Part shown: positions 46,701 to 55,165 of the stretch, piece after piece | Layout of the letters: each line of letters starts with the position of its first letter | Numbering within the stretch: position 1 is the first letter of the stretch | Origin: Cellulomonas sp. URHD0024 | Lineage (GTDB): Bacteria; Actinomycetota; Actinomycetes; Actinomycetales; Cellulomonadaceae | Assembly: GCF_000426185.1 (NCBI RefSeq) | Contig: NZ_AUEW01000001.1 | Location: forward strand, 806,001-870,000 | Direction of reading: 5' to 3' | DNA length: 64,000 nucleotides | Position numbers and translations under genes: made by a program | Notes under the pieces: model-generated | Database searches by the model: none | Seen by the model: only the letters and a program-made list of their open reading frames with translations | What the model was told of the DNA's origin: nothing

Positions 46701-46756
46701 GCGCGCGTGAGCCGCCCGGCCAGCGACGAGCCGCGGCCCGAGGACGAGACCGTCAC
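43724..46756 (-). CDS. glnE: Bifunctional glutamine synthetase adenylyltransferase/deadenylase
   Basis: 1010 residues, full size. It has two nucleotidyltransferase domains: the deadenylating N-terminal half with MGKCGGRELNYVSDVDVIYV (about residue 230), and the adenylating C-terminal half with MGRWGGREMGYSSDADVLFVHDP (about residue 730), each carrying the G-G-R-E...D-x-D metal site. Each is followed by a helical GlnD-like region. It adds AMP to the conserved tyrosine of type I GlnA (Tyr402 of the glnA at 8.9 kb). It starts at GTG 46756 overlapping the glnA2 stop, so glnA2-glnE form one operon. Confidence 0.96.
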   Translation of the reverse strand: MTVSSSGRGSSLAGRLTRAGVSDPARAQTLLADAALLAVVDEPAELLIGPLTDVADPDLALLALAKLAGAVVDDSAVLRGILQDDGGPRTRLLAVIGASVALGDTLVAHPEALQILLDDTPGTGVAVEGVRAELLSAVGADPSADVPVATVGGAAGIDAMRRAYRFRLLRIAATDLTSNDPLSRLPGVAAALADLAAAALEASLAIARAELDDHGLGVRLAVIGMGKCGGRELNYVSDVDVIYVAEPVDGVDEAEALSVGARLAAGLARACSSPSVEPALWPVDAALRPEGKNGPLVRTIASHKAYYERWAKTWEFQALLKARPLAGDGALGREYVEMTQPFVWGAVTREHFVEDSQAMRRRVESYVPAAEADRQIKLGVGGLRDVEFTVQLLQLVHGRADESIRSPSTLTALAALAAGGYVGRSHAAQLAVCYRLMRALEHRIQLHRLRRTHLMPTSEPDLRRLARSVGMRAEGADGLVERWKAAKRDVRRLHEELFYRPLLPATAQLSTEEASLSPDEARARLAAIGYLDPAGAMRHIAALTEGLSRRAAIQRQLLPVMLGWFADGADPDGGLLAFRRLSDELGATHWYLKLLRDSGTAARRLARVLSTSRYVADALTRSPESVTWLADDADLEPRTYERLTAEADAILTRSEEPVKAVTALRGLRRRELARTAAADVTGTVTGTRASQSLSVAADIVLVGALRVAEWEARSQRGLDENPTRMLVVAMGRWGGREMGYSSDADVLFVHDPLPGADHVLAQEFALSVTTTLRTMLSSVGPEPALEVDADLRPEGRNGPMVRSFDSYAEYYDRWSSPWESQALLRARPVAGDPELAERFVELVAPLRYPDGGIDPSVEREIRRIKARVESERLPRGIEPTRHLKLGRGGIADVEWTAQLLQLRHADREPALRTTGTLEALEAAAAAGHLDADDAQVLADAWQLASRLRDGNVLWTGRGGAHADVLPHDRQALAGLARVVGYPAGSGGELEQDYLRTARRARTVVERVFYG

Positions 46757-48090
46757 AGGACCGGCAGGAACCGCCGGAGCTCGTACGGCGTGACCTGAGC
46801 GGCGTAGGCCTCCCACTCCTGGCGCTTGTTGCGCAGGAAGTAGTCGAACACGTGCTCGCCCAGCGTCTCGGCGACGAGCTCGGACTTCTCCATGATCGAG
46901 ATCGCGGCGTCGAGCGAGGTGGGCAGCGGCTCGATCCCGAGCGCCCGACGCTCCGAGTCGGTCAGCTCCCAGACGTCGTCCTCGGCGCCCTCGGGGAACT
47001 CGTAGCCCTCCTCGATGCCCTTGAGCCCCGCGTTGAGCAGGACCGCGAACGCGAGGTACGGGTTCGTGGCCGAGTCCACCGCGCGGTACTCGATGCGGCT
47101 CGAGTTGCCCTTGCCCGGCTTGTACATGGGCACGCGGACCAGGGCCGAGCGGTTGTTGTGGCCCCAGCAGATGTAGCTGGGCGCCTCGGCGCCGCCCCAG
47201 AGCCGCTTGTAGGAGTTCACGAACTGGTTGGTCACCGCCGTGATCTCGGCGGCGTGCCTGAGCAGGCCGGCGATGAACGACTTGGCGGTCTTGGACAGCT
47301 CGAGGTGACCGCCCGCCTCGTGGAACGCGTTGGCGTCGCCCTGGAACAGCGAGAGGTGCGTGTGCATGCCGGAGCCCGGTTGGTCGGCCAGCGGCTTGGG
47401 CATGAACGAGGCGAACACGCCCTGCTCGAGCGCGACCTCCTTGACCACCGTGCGGAAGGTCATGATGTTGTCGGCCGTCGTCAGCGCGTCGGCGTAGCGC
47501 AGGTCGATCTCGTTCTGGCCCGGGCCGGCCTCGTGGTGGGAGAACTCCACCGAGATGCCCATCGACTCCAGCATCGTGATCGCGGCACGCCGGAAGTCGT
47601 GCGCGGTCCCGCGCGGCACGTGGTCGAAGTACCCGCCCTGGTCGACCGGGACCAGCGGCTGAGTCGGGTCCGCCGGCGCGTCGAAGAGGTAGAACTCCAC
47701 CTCGGGGTGCGTGTAGAACGTGAACCCCTGGTCGGCGGCCCGCGACAGCGCCCGCTTGAGCACGTTGCGCGAGTCGGCCAGCGAGGGCTCACCGTTCGGC
47801 GTCAGCAGGTCGCAGAACATGCGTGCGGTGCCGTGCCGCTCACCGCGCCACGGCAGCACCTGGAACGTCGACGGGTCGGGGCGGGCGATCATGTCCGCCT
47901 CGTACACGCGCGTCAGGCCCTCTATCGCGCTCCCGTCGAAGCCGATCCCCTCCGAGAACGCGGCCTCGAGCTCTGCCGGGGCCACCGCCACCGACTTGAG
48001 GATCCCGAGGACGTCGGTGAACCAGAGGCGGATGAAGCGGATGTCCCGCTCCTCGACTGTGCGGAGCACGAACTCCTGCTGCCTGTCCAT
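46753..48090 (-). CDS. glnA2: Glutamine synthetase type I, GlnA2 branch
   Basis: 445-residue glutamine synthetase homologue of the actinobacterial GlnA2 type. It starts MDRQQEFVLRTVEERDIRFIRLWFTDVLG and contains GFDGSAIEGLTRVYEADM, HPEVEFYLFD, MPKPLADQPGSGMHTHLSLF and NRSALVRVPMYKPG. It lacks the adenylylation tyrosine: the equivalent position is Trp374 in DVWELTDSE, so GlnE probably does not control it although the two genes are in one operon. ATG 48090 is chosen by homology; ATG 48099 is possible. GlnA2 enzymes elsewhere may act on polyamines or glutamate in other contexts. Confidence 0.95.
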   Translation of the reverse strand: MDRQQEFVLRTVEERDIRFIRLWFTDVLGILKSVAVAPAELEAAFSEGIGFDGSAIEGLTRVYEADMIARPDPSTFQVLPWRGERHGTARMFCDLLTPNGEPSLADSRNVLKRALSRAADQGFTFYTHPEVEFYLFDAPADPTQPLVPVDQGGYFDHVPRGTAHDFRRAAITMLESMGISVEFSHHEAGPGQNEIDLRYADALTTADNIMTFRTVVKEVALEQGVFASFMPKPLADQPGSGMHTHLSLFQGDANAFHEAGGHLELSKTAKSFIAGLLRHAAEITAVTNQFVNSYKRLWGGAEAPSYICWGHNNRSALVRVPMYKPGKGNSSRIEYRAVDSATNPYLAFAVLLNAGLKGIEEGYEFPEGAEDDVWELTDSERRALGIEPLPTSLDAAISIMEKSELVAETLGEHVFDYFLRNKRQEWEAYAAQVTPYELRRFLPVL

Positions 48091-48266
48091 GCGGTACATC
48101 CTGCCTGATGAACCACCATTCCCGGCGTCAGTGTCCGGGGTGGGTCTGACGGGCGACGTCAGCGGGTGCAGAACGGCGCAGCAACCGTGCGCGGCAGGAC
48201 GTCGGGACTCCGGGTCGCGCCCGGCGACGGACTGCTCGGGCGAGGCTCTCGCCACGGCGTCGACGA

Positions 48267-48302
48267 AGGTGCAATTGTGGCGATGTAGGCGTATTTGCAC
48301 CT
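48267..48302. promoter_or_regulatory. Inverted repeat upstream of the lipid operon
   Basis: AGGTGCAA (48267-48274) and TTGCACCT (48295-48302) are perfect complements 20 nt apart, in an A/T-richer stretch of the 275-bp gap between glnA2 and the GMC gene. Candidate operator for either side, more likely the rightward operon. Confidence 0.5.
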
Positions 48303-48365
48303 CAGGCCACACCTCCTCATTCCGAGAAGGTGCGCTGACCGCAGCACGGACGGGTGGAGTCGCTC

Positions 48366-50786
48366 ATGGCCACAAGGTTCGACGTCCCCGAAGTCGTCGA
48401 CGCGCTCGTCGTCGGATCGGGCTTCGGTGCCTCTGTCGCGGCACACCGGCTCGCCGAGGCGGGCAAGCAGGTCGTCGTCATGGAACGGGGCCGCCCGTAC
48501 CCACCCGGCAGCTTCGCCCGCACGCCTGCGGAGATGGGGCGCAACTTCTGGGACCCGAGCGAGGGCCTCTACGGGCTGTTCGACGCGTGGACGTTCCGCG
48601 GCCTCGAAGGGCTGGTGTCCAGCGGGCTCGGCGGCGGTTCCCTGATCTACGCGAACGTCCTGCTCCGCAAGGACGAGAACTGGTTCGTGCACGAGTCGCC
48701 GCTGCCCGGCGGCGGGTACGAGCACTGGCCCATCTCCCGCGCCGACCTCGACCCGCACTACGACGTCGTCGAGAAGATGCTGGGCGCGACGGTCTACCCG
48801 TACGACGACACACCGAAGACCATGGCCATCGAGGCCGCTGCGGTCGACCTCGGGATGCCGGCCGTACGTCCGCCGCTCGCGGTGACGTTCGCCCGTCCCG
48901 GCGAGGACCATGCCCGCAACCTGGAGCTCCCGCAGGCGGGGTACGGGTCGGTGCACCAAGGATCGCGGCGCGTCACGTGCACCCTGTGCGGCGAGTGCGA
49001 CATCGGCTGCAACACCGGGGCGAAGAACACCCTCGACCACACCTACCTCTCGTCGGCCGCGCACCACGGAGCGGACATCCGCACGCTGCACGAGGTGCGT
49101 GGGCTGCGACCGCTCGACGGCGGCGGCTACGAGGTCCGGTACGTCGTGCACGACCAGCAGGGCGAAGGGTCCACCGCGACCCGCGAGCTCGCGGAGCGCA
49201 CCATCGTCGCGCGCCGGGTCGTGCTCGGCGCGGGCACGTTCGGCACCACGTTCCTCCTGCTGCGCAGCCGCGCGTCGTTGCCGGCCCTCGGCCCGGCCCT
49301 CGGCACCCGCTTCTCCGGGAACGGCGACCTGCTCACGGTGCTGCTGAACTGCACCCGCGAGGGCCTGCCGTTCCCCGTCGACGGCGGAACCGGTCCGGTC
49401 ATCACGACGGCGATCCGCCGGCCCGACGCCCTCGACGGTGGCGGCGCCACCGGACGCGGGTACTACGTCGAGGACGCCGGCTTCCCCGGGTTCCTGTCGT
49501 GGCTCGTCGAGACCTCGCAGCTCAAGCCGGCGGCCCGGCGGGCAGCGATGTTCGCGTGGCAGGTGGTCCGCAACCGAGTGTTCGCCGGTGGTCACTCGAA
49601 CATCTCCGGGGACCTGTCGGCGCTGCTCGGCGACGGCCACCTGTCCGCCGGCTCCGTGCCCCTGCTCGGGATGGGGCGTGACGTCCCGGACGGCCGGATG
49701 AGCCTGCGCGGCGGCAACCTCGCGATCGACTGGACCACCGCGACCTCGAAGGCGTACTTCGCCAGCGTGCGCGACACCATGGAGCGGATCGGCGACGCCC
49801 TCGGTGCCGAGTTCCAGGACAACCCGCTGTGGTGGGCCCGGCACACCATCACCGTGCACCCGCTCGGTGGTGCGCCCATCGGTCGGCACGTCGGCGAGGG
49901 GGTGTGCGACGAGTACGGCGAGGTGCGCGGGCACCCCGGGCTCTACGTCGTCGACGGGGCCGCCATGCCGGGGCCCGTGGGCGCCAACCCGTCGTTGACC
50001 ATCGCGGCCATGTCCGACCGGGCATCGACGCGGATGCTCGAGCAGGACTGGTCGCGGCCGAACGCCACCACCGTCCCGGCACCGGGGGTGACGTCGGCCC
50101 CGCAGAGGTCCGGCGCCACGTCCGTGGCTTTCACCGAGCGCATGACTGGGCCGTTCACCCTGGGCGAGACCGATCCGGTCCGCGGCGCTGCTCAGGCTCG
50201 GGCCCGTCACGACACGCTCGCGTTCGTCCTGACGATCACGGCCCCGGACATCGACGCGTTCGTCGCCGACCCGCTGCACCGCGGGCAGGCACGGGGGTTC
50301 GTGGAGAGCAACGTGCTCGGTGGGCGGCTCGACGTGGAGGACGGATGGTTCAACCTGTTCGTCAAGCCGAGCGGCACGGCCGGTCGACGCATGCTCTACC
50401 GGCTCTGGCTGCGCGACGCCGGCGGCACGCCGCTCACGCTCGTCGGCGCCAAGGACGTCGTCGACGACGGCGGGCTCGACGTCTGGACCGACACGACGAC
50501 CCTGTTCACGCGGGTGCTGCGCGGGCACGTGCCGCCGCCAGCGGACGCGACACCGGAGGAGGTCGACGAGGTCCTGAAGGGCCTGGAGAGCGCCGAGGAG
50601 AGGGCGCCGGACGGCACGATCGGCGCCGGGGTGCTGGTCATCAAGCCGCTCGACCTCGCCAAGCAGCTGACCACGTTCCGCACGCACGGCCCCGGCGGCG
50701 CCAAGGCGCTCGCCGCGTTCGGCCGGCTCTTCATGGGCGAGCTCTGGGACGTGTACGTCGCCCCGAAGGTCGGCTCGAACGCATGA
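48366..50786 (+). CDS. GMC-type (cholesterol-oxidase-like) oxidoreductase
   Basis: 806-residue flavoprotein. Residues 15-45: FAD Rossmann motif (VVGSGFGASVAAHRLAEAGKQVVVMERG). A C205-x2-C208-x2-C211-x3-C215 cluster (CTLCGECDIGC) may hold Fe-S. The C-terminal part of the core has ITVHPLGGAPIG, with the catalytic histidine, and VVDGAAMPGPVGANPSLTI. Beyond about residue 580 there is an added beta-rich domain found again in the patatin-like gene at the other end of the operon. ATG 48366 has GTGGAG upstream. The first gene of a seven-gene operon; it may oxidise a sterol or long-chain alcohol. No signal peptide is visible. Confidence 0.9.
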   Translation: MATRFDVPEVVDALVVGSGFGASVAAHRLAEAGKQVVVMERGRPYPPGSFARTPAEMGRNFWDPSEGLYGLFDAWTFRGLEGLVSSGLGGGSLIYANVLLRKDENWFVHESPLPGGGYEHWPISRADLDPHYDVVEKMLGATVYPYDDTPKTMAIEAAAVDLGMPAVRPPLAVTFARPGEDHARNLELPQAGYGSVHQGSRRVTCTLCGECDIGCNTGAKNTLDHTYLSSAAHHGADIRTLHEVRGLRPLDGGGYEVRYVVHDQQGEGSTATRELAERTIVARRVVLGAGTFGTTFLLLRSRASLPALGPALGTRFSGNGDLLTVLLNCTREGLPFPVDGGTGPVITTAIRRPDALDGGGATGRGYYVEDAGFPGFLSWLVETSQLKPAARRAAMFAWQVVRNRVFAGGHSNISGDLSALLGDGHLSAGSVPLLGMGRDVPDGRMSLRGGNLAIDWTTATSKAYFASVRDTMERIGDALGAEFQDNPLWWARHTITVHPLGGAPIGRHVGEGVCDEYGEVRGHPGLYVVDGAAMPGPVGANPSLTIAAMSDRASTRMLEQDWSRPNATTVPAPGVTSAPQRSGATSVAFTERMTGPFTLGETDPVRGAAQARARHDTLAFVLTITAPDIDAFVADPLHRGQARGFVESNVLGGRLDVEDGWFNLFVKPSGTAGRRMLYRLWLRDAGGTPLTLVGAKDVVDDGGLDVWTDTTTLFTRVLRGHVPPPADATPEEVDEVLKGLESAEERAPDGTIGAGVLVIKPLDLAKQLTTFRTHGPGGAKALAAFGRLFMGELWDVYVAPKVGSNA

Positions 50787-52630
50787 GACGACGCGAGCTG
50801 GCGCGACACGAGGCCGACATCGGCTTCACGCCGAGCCGGGAGGTGCGCTGGCTCGACCCGCCCGAGCTCGCCCGGACCGCGCTCAAGGCGATGCTCGCCC
50901 AGGTCTTCGCCGACTACGGCGACCGGCGCGAGGTCCAGGCGGCTCTGCCGGGCGGCCTCGTCGAGCTCGCGCACCAGCCCGACGGCGACCTGTGGATCGA
51001 CTTCGCCGCGGACCTCGGCGACGGGTTCGACGCCACCTACACCGTCGCCTCGCTGCTGGCGCAGCCGGACCTCACCGTCGACGGCCCTGGCACGTCGTCC
51101 GTGACGCTGCCGCGCGGCCACCTGCTCGTGTTCGGCGGTGACGAGGTCTACCCCGCCGCGTCGGCCCGCGGGTACGAGAACAAGACGCTCGGCCCCTACG
51201 GCGCCGCACTCCCGGCCGCGCCCAAGGGGACCCCGCGCGATGCGACGAACGAGCCGTCGCTGCTCGCCCTGCCGGGCAACCACGACTGGTACGACGGCCT
51301 GACGGCGTTCCTGCGCGTGTTCACCCGCGGGGCCGCGATCGGCGGCTGGCGCACCGTGCAGAGCCGCAGCTACTTCGCGACCCGCCTCGGCCCTCCGGGC
51401 AAGCCCGGCTGGTGGCTCCTCGGGCTCGACAGCCAGCTGACCGAGTACATCGACGAGCCTCAGCTGGAGTACTTCCGGAGCACCGTGACCGCGTTCCTGC
51501 GACCGGGCGACGCCGTGATCCTGTGCTGCGCCGAGCCCGGCTGGGCGCACACCGGCACGGATCCGGACGGGTTCAACCAGCTGCACTTCTTCGAGCGCGA
51601 GATCGTGCGGTTCCGCCGGGTCCCCGGCACCCAGGACGTCGAGGACACCGGCGCGCGGGTGCGGCTGTGGATCAGCGGCGACTCCCACCACTACGCCCGT
51701 TTCACGGAGCGCCCACCGGACGGGCAGCCGTCCGGTCCCGACCCACGATCGGTGCAGGCCGTGACCTGCGGTCTCGGCGGGGCGTACCTGTCCGAGACGC
51801 ACCGCCTGCCGAGCCACATCGCGCTGCCACCCACGGGCTCGCGGATGCGGGACAAGGACCCGGTCAGCGTCCCTTTCGACCGCACCGGTCCGACCCTGCC
51901 CGACGCGTCGACGTCGCCCGCGTTGTGTCGTCGGATCGCGAACCCGTTCAGCGTGTGGTGGGCCGGGCGCCGCAACGTCGGCCTCCTCATGACGGCCGGC
52001 TACGGACAGGTGCTGCTGGTGGGCCTGGTGGCCGTCCTGCTCTCGCTGGGCGCGGAGGGGTCGTTCGTCGACGTCCTGCGCACCGCCACGCTGGACTCCG
52101 CAGCGCGGTTCGCGCTCGTCGCGCTCGGCTGGATCGTCGTCCTCCTGGCGCTTCATCTGGTGATGGCCCGCCTCATGCCGCGCGGCCGGCTCCCGCACTT
52201 CGTGACGTTCTCCCTGGGAGCCGCGTTCCAGCTGGTCGTCACGCTCCTGCTGGTCCTGCTCGTCGTCGCGGTCCAGTGGCCGTCCGGGTGGAGCCCGGCC
52301 CTGGTCCTCGGCCTCTGCGCGGTCCTGGTGTGGGTCGTCGGCGCCGTACTGGGGACAGAGGCGTTCGCGCTGCTGCTGCTCACGCAGGGAACCGGGAAGG
52401 TCGCGACCTGGCAGATGTCCGGGCAGGCCGTACCGGACGACAAAGGGTTCGTGCGGATGCACCTGCGCGAGGACGGGTCGCTCGAGCTCTACGTCCTGGT
52501 CGTCGACACGGTGTGCCGCGACTGGGAGCTCGACAGCACCGGAACCAGACCCGTGCCCGCAGGCGGCCCGCTCACCGCACGGCTGCTCGACGGACCGATC
52601 GTGATCGCACGAGAGGGGTACTCACGATGA
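50783..52630 (+). CDS. Membrane-bound metallophosphoesterase
   Basis: 615 residues. An N-terminal calcineurin-like phosphoesterase domain has LVFGGDEVYP (first metal motif, near residue 115), LPGNHDWYDGL (near 165) and ISGDSHHYARF (near 300). The C-terminal half holds about five membrane helices (LLVGLVAVLLSLGA, FALVALGWIVVLLALHLV, LVVTLLLVLLVVAVQW, LVLGLCAVLVWVVG) and a soluble tail. It overlaps the GMC gene by ATGA. A lipid phosphate or phosphoester substrate would suit the setting. This membrane-tailed form is unusual compared with soluble phosphoesterases. Confidence 0.86.
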   Translation: MRRRELARHEADIGFTPSREVRWLDPPELARTALKAMLAQVFADYGDRREVQAALPGGLVELAHQPDGDLWIDFAADLGDGFDATYTVASLLAQPDLTVDGPGTSSVTLPRGHLLVFGGDEVYPAASARGYENKTLGPYGAALPAAPKGTPRDATNEPSLLALPGNHDWYDGLTAFLRVFTRGAAIGGWRTVQSRSYFATRLGPPGKPGWWLLGLDSQLTEYIDEPQLEYFRSTVTAFLRPGDAVILCCAEPGWAHTGTDPDGFNQLHFFEREIVRFRRVPGTQDVEDTGARVRLWISGDSHHYARFTERPPDGQPSGPDPRSVQAVTCGLGGAYLSETHRLPSHIALPPTGSRMRDKDPVSVPFDRTGPTLPDASTSPALCRRIANPFSVWWAGRRNVGLLMTAGYGQVLLVGLVAVLLSLGAEGSFVDVLRTATLDSAARFALVALGWIVVLLALHLVMARLMPRGRLPHFVTFSLGAAFQLVVTLLLVLLVVAVQWPSGWSPALVLGLCAVLVWVVGAVLGTEAFALLLLTQGTGKVATWQMSGQAVPDDKGFVRMHLREDGSLELYVLVVDTVCRDWELDSTGTRPVPAGGPLTARLLDGPIVIAREGYSR

Positions 52631-53712
52631 GTGTGCAGGAGATGTCCCACGAGTCCGCACCGACGGGTCGCCGACCCGTGACCCGGGCGGACCATCGCAC
52701 CGAGGTGGTGCCGCTGGCGGCGGGCGACGGCACGCCGATCACGCTGGTGCACGTACGCGCACCGTTCGAGCCCTGGCGCGGTCCCGTGCTCCTCGTGCAC
52801 GGCTCCGGGGTGCGGGCCGAGCTGTTCCGGCCGCCCATCCCGCACACCCTCGTCGACGGGCTGCTGGACGAGGGGTGGGACGTGTGGATGCTGAACTGGC
52901 GCGCGTCGGTCGACCTCGAGCCGATGCCCTGGACGCTGTGCGACGCGGCCGTGCACGACCACCCGGCGGCGGTCAGGCACGTGCTGGAGGCGACCGGCGC
53001 GACGACCCTGAAGGCGATCGTGCACTGCCAGGGCTCGACGTCGTTCGTCATGTCCGCCGTCTCGGGGCTCCTCCCGGAGGTGGACACCGTGGTCAGCAAC
53101 GCGGTGTCCCTCCACCCGGTCCTGCCGCTGTGGTCGCGCGCGAAGATCTGGTCGTTCACCCCGATCCTGCAGCACCTCACCCCGTACCTCTCGCCCGCCT
53201 GGGCGTACCGCAGCGAGGGCAACTTCTCCAAGGTCGTCCGACGGGTGGTGCGGACCACCCACCACGAGTGCGACAACCTCGTGTGCCGCATGGTGTCGTT
53301 CACCTACGGCAGCGGGTTCCCCGCTCTGTGGTCCCACAAGAACCTCGACGCCGCCACGCACGAGTGGATCACGGGCGAGTTCGCCGACGTGCCCATCTCG
53401 TTCTTCGACCAGATGAGGCGATCGGTCGCGGCCGGGCGGCTGGTCAAGGTGCACGACTACCCGCAGATCCCCGACGACCTGCTCGCCGGTCCACCGAAGA
53501 CGCAGGCCCGGTTCGCCTTCTTCGCGGGCGCCGACAACCTCTGCTATCTGCCGGAGTCCCAGGTCCGGACGCACGCGTTCTTCGCCGCCCAGCGTCCCGA
53601 CAAGGGCGACACGCTGCACGTCCTGCCGGGGTACGGACACCTCGACGTCTTCTGGGGCACCCGTGCCCGGTACGACACCTTCCCGCTCATCCTCGAGGAG
53701 CTGAAGTCATGA
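52627..53712 (+). CDS. Alpha/beta hydrolase with Cys nucleophile elbow
   Basis: 361-residue alpha/beta-hydrolase-fold protein. The oxyanion loop is VLLVHGSGVRAELFRPP; the nucleophile elbow reads IVHCQGSTSF with Cys134 where a serine is normal, as in PHA-synthase-like enzymes. The catalytic Asp is probably in FAGADNLCYLP (near residue 300) and the His in GYGHLDVFWG (near 340). It may act as an acyltransferase or thioesterase on the product of the GMC enzyme. It overlaps both neighbours by 4 bases. Confidence 0.88.
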   Translation: MSVQEMSHESAPTGRRPVTRADHRTEVVPLAAGDGTPITLVHVRAPFEPWRGPVLLVHGSGVRAELFRPPIPHTLVDGLLDEGWDVWMLNWRASVDLEPMPWTLCDAAVHDHPAAVRHVLEATGATTLKAIVHCQGSTSFVMSAVSGLLPEVDTVVSNAVSLHPVLPLWSRAKIWSFTPILQHLTPYLSPAWAYRSEGNFSKVVRRVVRTTHHECDNLVCRMVSFTYGSGFPALWSHKNLDAATHEWITGEFADVPISFFDQMRRSVAAGRLVKVHDYPQIPDDLLAGPPKTQARFAFFAGADNLCYLPESQVRTHAFFAAQRPDKGDTLHVLPGYGHLDVFWGTRARYDTFPLILEELKS

Positions 53713-54692
53713 ACGCAGTCATCGGCACCGCCCGGGCCGTGCTCTCCCGCCTGCCGTCACCCGTCCCGCGCCGGCAGCGCCGGCTCACCGGCCAGTCGGC
53801 CCGGGTGGACACGATCCCCTACGACATGCCCGTGAGCTCGGAGGACTCCCCCGTCCTGATGGCCGCGTTCCCGTGCTCCCTGTCCGCCGCCCGGGCCCTG
53901 CTTCCCGGGCGCGAGCTGCACCCGGTGAGCCTCGGGTTCGGCAAGGGCATCGCCATGGTCACGGTCGTCAACTACCGGGCGACCGACATCGGCAAGTACA
54001 TCGAGTACTCGATGGCGATCGCCGTCACCCACGGTCCACGACCCGCGCCGCCCCTGGTCCCGATGGCACTGCAGCGCACCCTGCAGTTCGGCCAGTACGT
54101 CGTGGACCTGCCCGTGAGCACCGAAGTCTCGGTCAAGGGCGGCAAGGGCATCTGGGGCATGCCCAAGCACGCCGGCAGCCTCGACTTCGTCGTCACCGAC
54201 GAGACGGTCTCCGCGCAGTACGACGACCTGGACGGACGGTTCGGCGCCCTCATCGAGATCGAGCGTCCGGGTCCGACGGCGCTGCCGCTCAAGCTCGCCG
54301 CGGCCAACTTCTGCGCGTTCCGCGGCATGCTCATGAAGTCGACGATCTACTTCGAGGCCACCGGTGACGTCGCCGTCGGACCCGGTGCACGCGGCCGGTT
54401 CGTCCTCGGCGACGCACCGAGCGTCGCTCCCCTGCGCACCCTGCAGATCGGCCCGCACCCGCTGTTCACCGCGTACCTCCCGACAGCGCACGGCGTGCTC
54501 GACGACCACTTCGAGGCCTGGTTCCTGACCGACGAGTCGCTCGACAAGGTGGACGCGCAGACCGCGGCCGGTGTCTTCGGGGAGTCGCTCGAGTCCGTCG
54601 TCGGGCTCGGCCGGGGCGAGACCTGGCCGGCGGCTCCCAAGCGGGGACGTGTGGAGAGCGAGAGCGACGCCGTCCATGCGAGCAGGCCGTGA
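53709..54692 (+). CDS. Acetoacetate decarboxylase family protein
   Basis: 327 residues with the acetoacetate-decarboxylase-like fold: GFGKGIAMVTVVNYRATDIGKYIEYS in the N-terminal half, VKGGKGIWGMPKHAGSLDF at the pocket, and LTRLQIGPHPLFTAYLP-type sequence late. The lysine that forms the Schiff base in true decarboxylases has no clear counterpart, so a different reaction, for example binding or isomerisation of a lipid-like molecule, is more likely. ATG 53709 overlaps the hydrolase stop. The first 35 residues are basic. Confidence 0.85.
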   Translation: MNAVIGTARAVLSRLPSPVPRRQRRLTGQSARVDTIPYDMPVSSEDSPVLMAAFPCSLSAARALLPGRELHPVSLGFGKGIAMVTVVNYRATDIGKYIEYSMAIAVTHGPRPAPPLVPMALQRTLQFGQYVVDLPVSTEVSVKGGKGIWGMPKHAGSLDFVVTDETVSAQYDDLDGRFGALIEIERPGPTALPLKLAAANFCAFRGMLMKSTIYFEATGDVAVGPGARGRFVLGDAPSVAPLRTLQIGPHPLFTAYLPTAHGVLDDHFEAWFLTDESLDKVDAQTAAGVFGESLESVVGLGRGETWPAAPKRGRVESESDAVHASRP

Positions 54693-55165
54693 GCGCCTTC
54701 GTCGCCGCGCTCTGGTTCCTGTTCGGGGCCTCCCTCTACATGGGCACCATGTGGGTGCTCAAGCTGTTCCTGTTCCCGACGTGGACCGGGCTGACCCGGG
54801 ACAACGTGGCGATCTACTTCGGCATCCCGACGCGTCGCGCGACGAAGTTCTTCACGGTGGTCGTGCCGATCATGTTCGTGGCGTCGATCGTGCTCGTCGT
54901 CGTCGAGTGGGGCACGAGCTACGTGTGGTTCGGCGTCGGCTGCCTGATCGGGATCTTCCTGCTGACCTTCGTCGGGCAGGGACTGATCATCCCGATCAAC
55001 AAGCGGATCCGCAGCGGCGACTTCGCCGACGACACCGAGCTGCGGCACCTGCTGAAGCGGTGGATGACGCTCAACGACGTCCGGTTCTACAGCTCCACGG
55101 CCACCTGGATCGTGATCGTCGGGTACGTCGTGGCGCGTGGCGACCTGCTGGGCGCGCTGACGTGA
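54689..55165 (+). CDS. Small four-helix membrane protein
   Basis: 158 residues, four membrane helices (FVAALWFLFGASLYMGTMWVLKLF, FFTVVVPIMFVASIVLVVVEW, FGVGCLIGIFLLTFVGQGLIIP, WIVIVGYVVARG). No recognised family; the helix pattern loosely resembles DUF1772-like proteins. GTG 54689 overlaps the preceding stop. Probably a membrane component of the lipid pathway encoded by this operon. Confidence 0.8.
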   Translation: MSAFVAALWFLFGASLYMGTMWVLKLFLFPTWTGLTRDNVAIYFGIPTRRATKFFTVVVPIMFVASIVLVVVEWGTSYVWFGVGCLIGIFLLTFVGQGLIIPINKRIRSGDFADDTELRHLLKRWMTLNDVRFYSSTATWIVIVGYVVARGDLLGALT

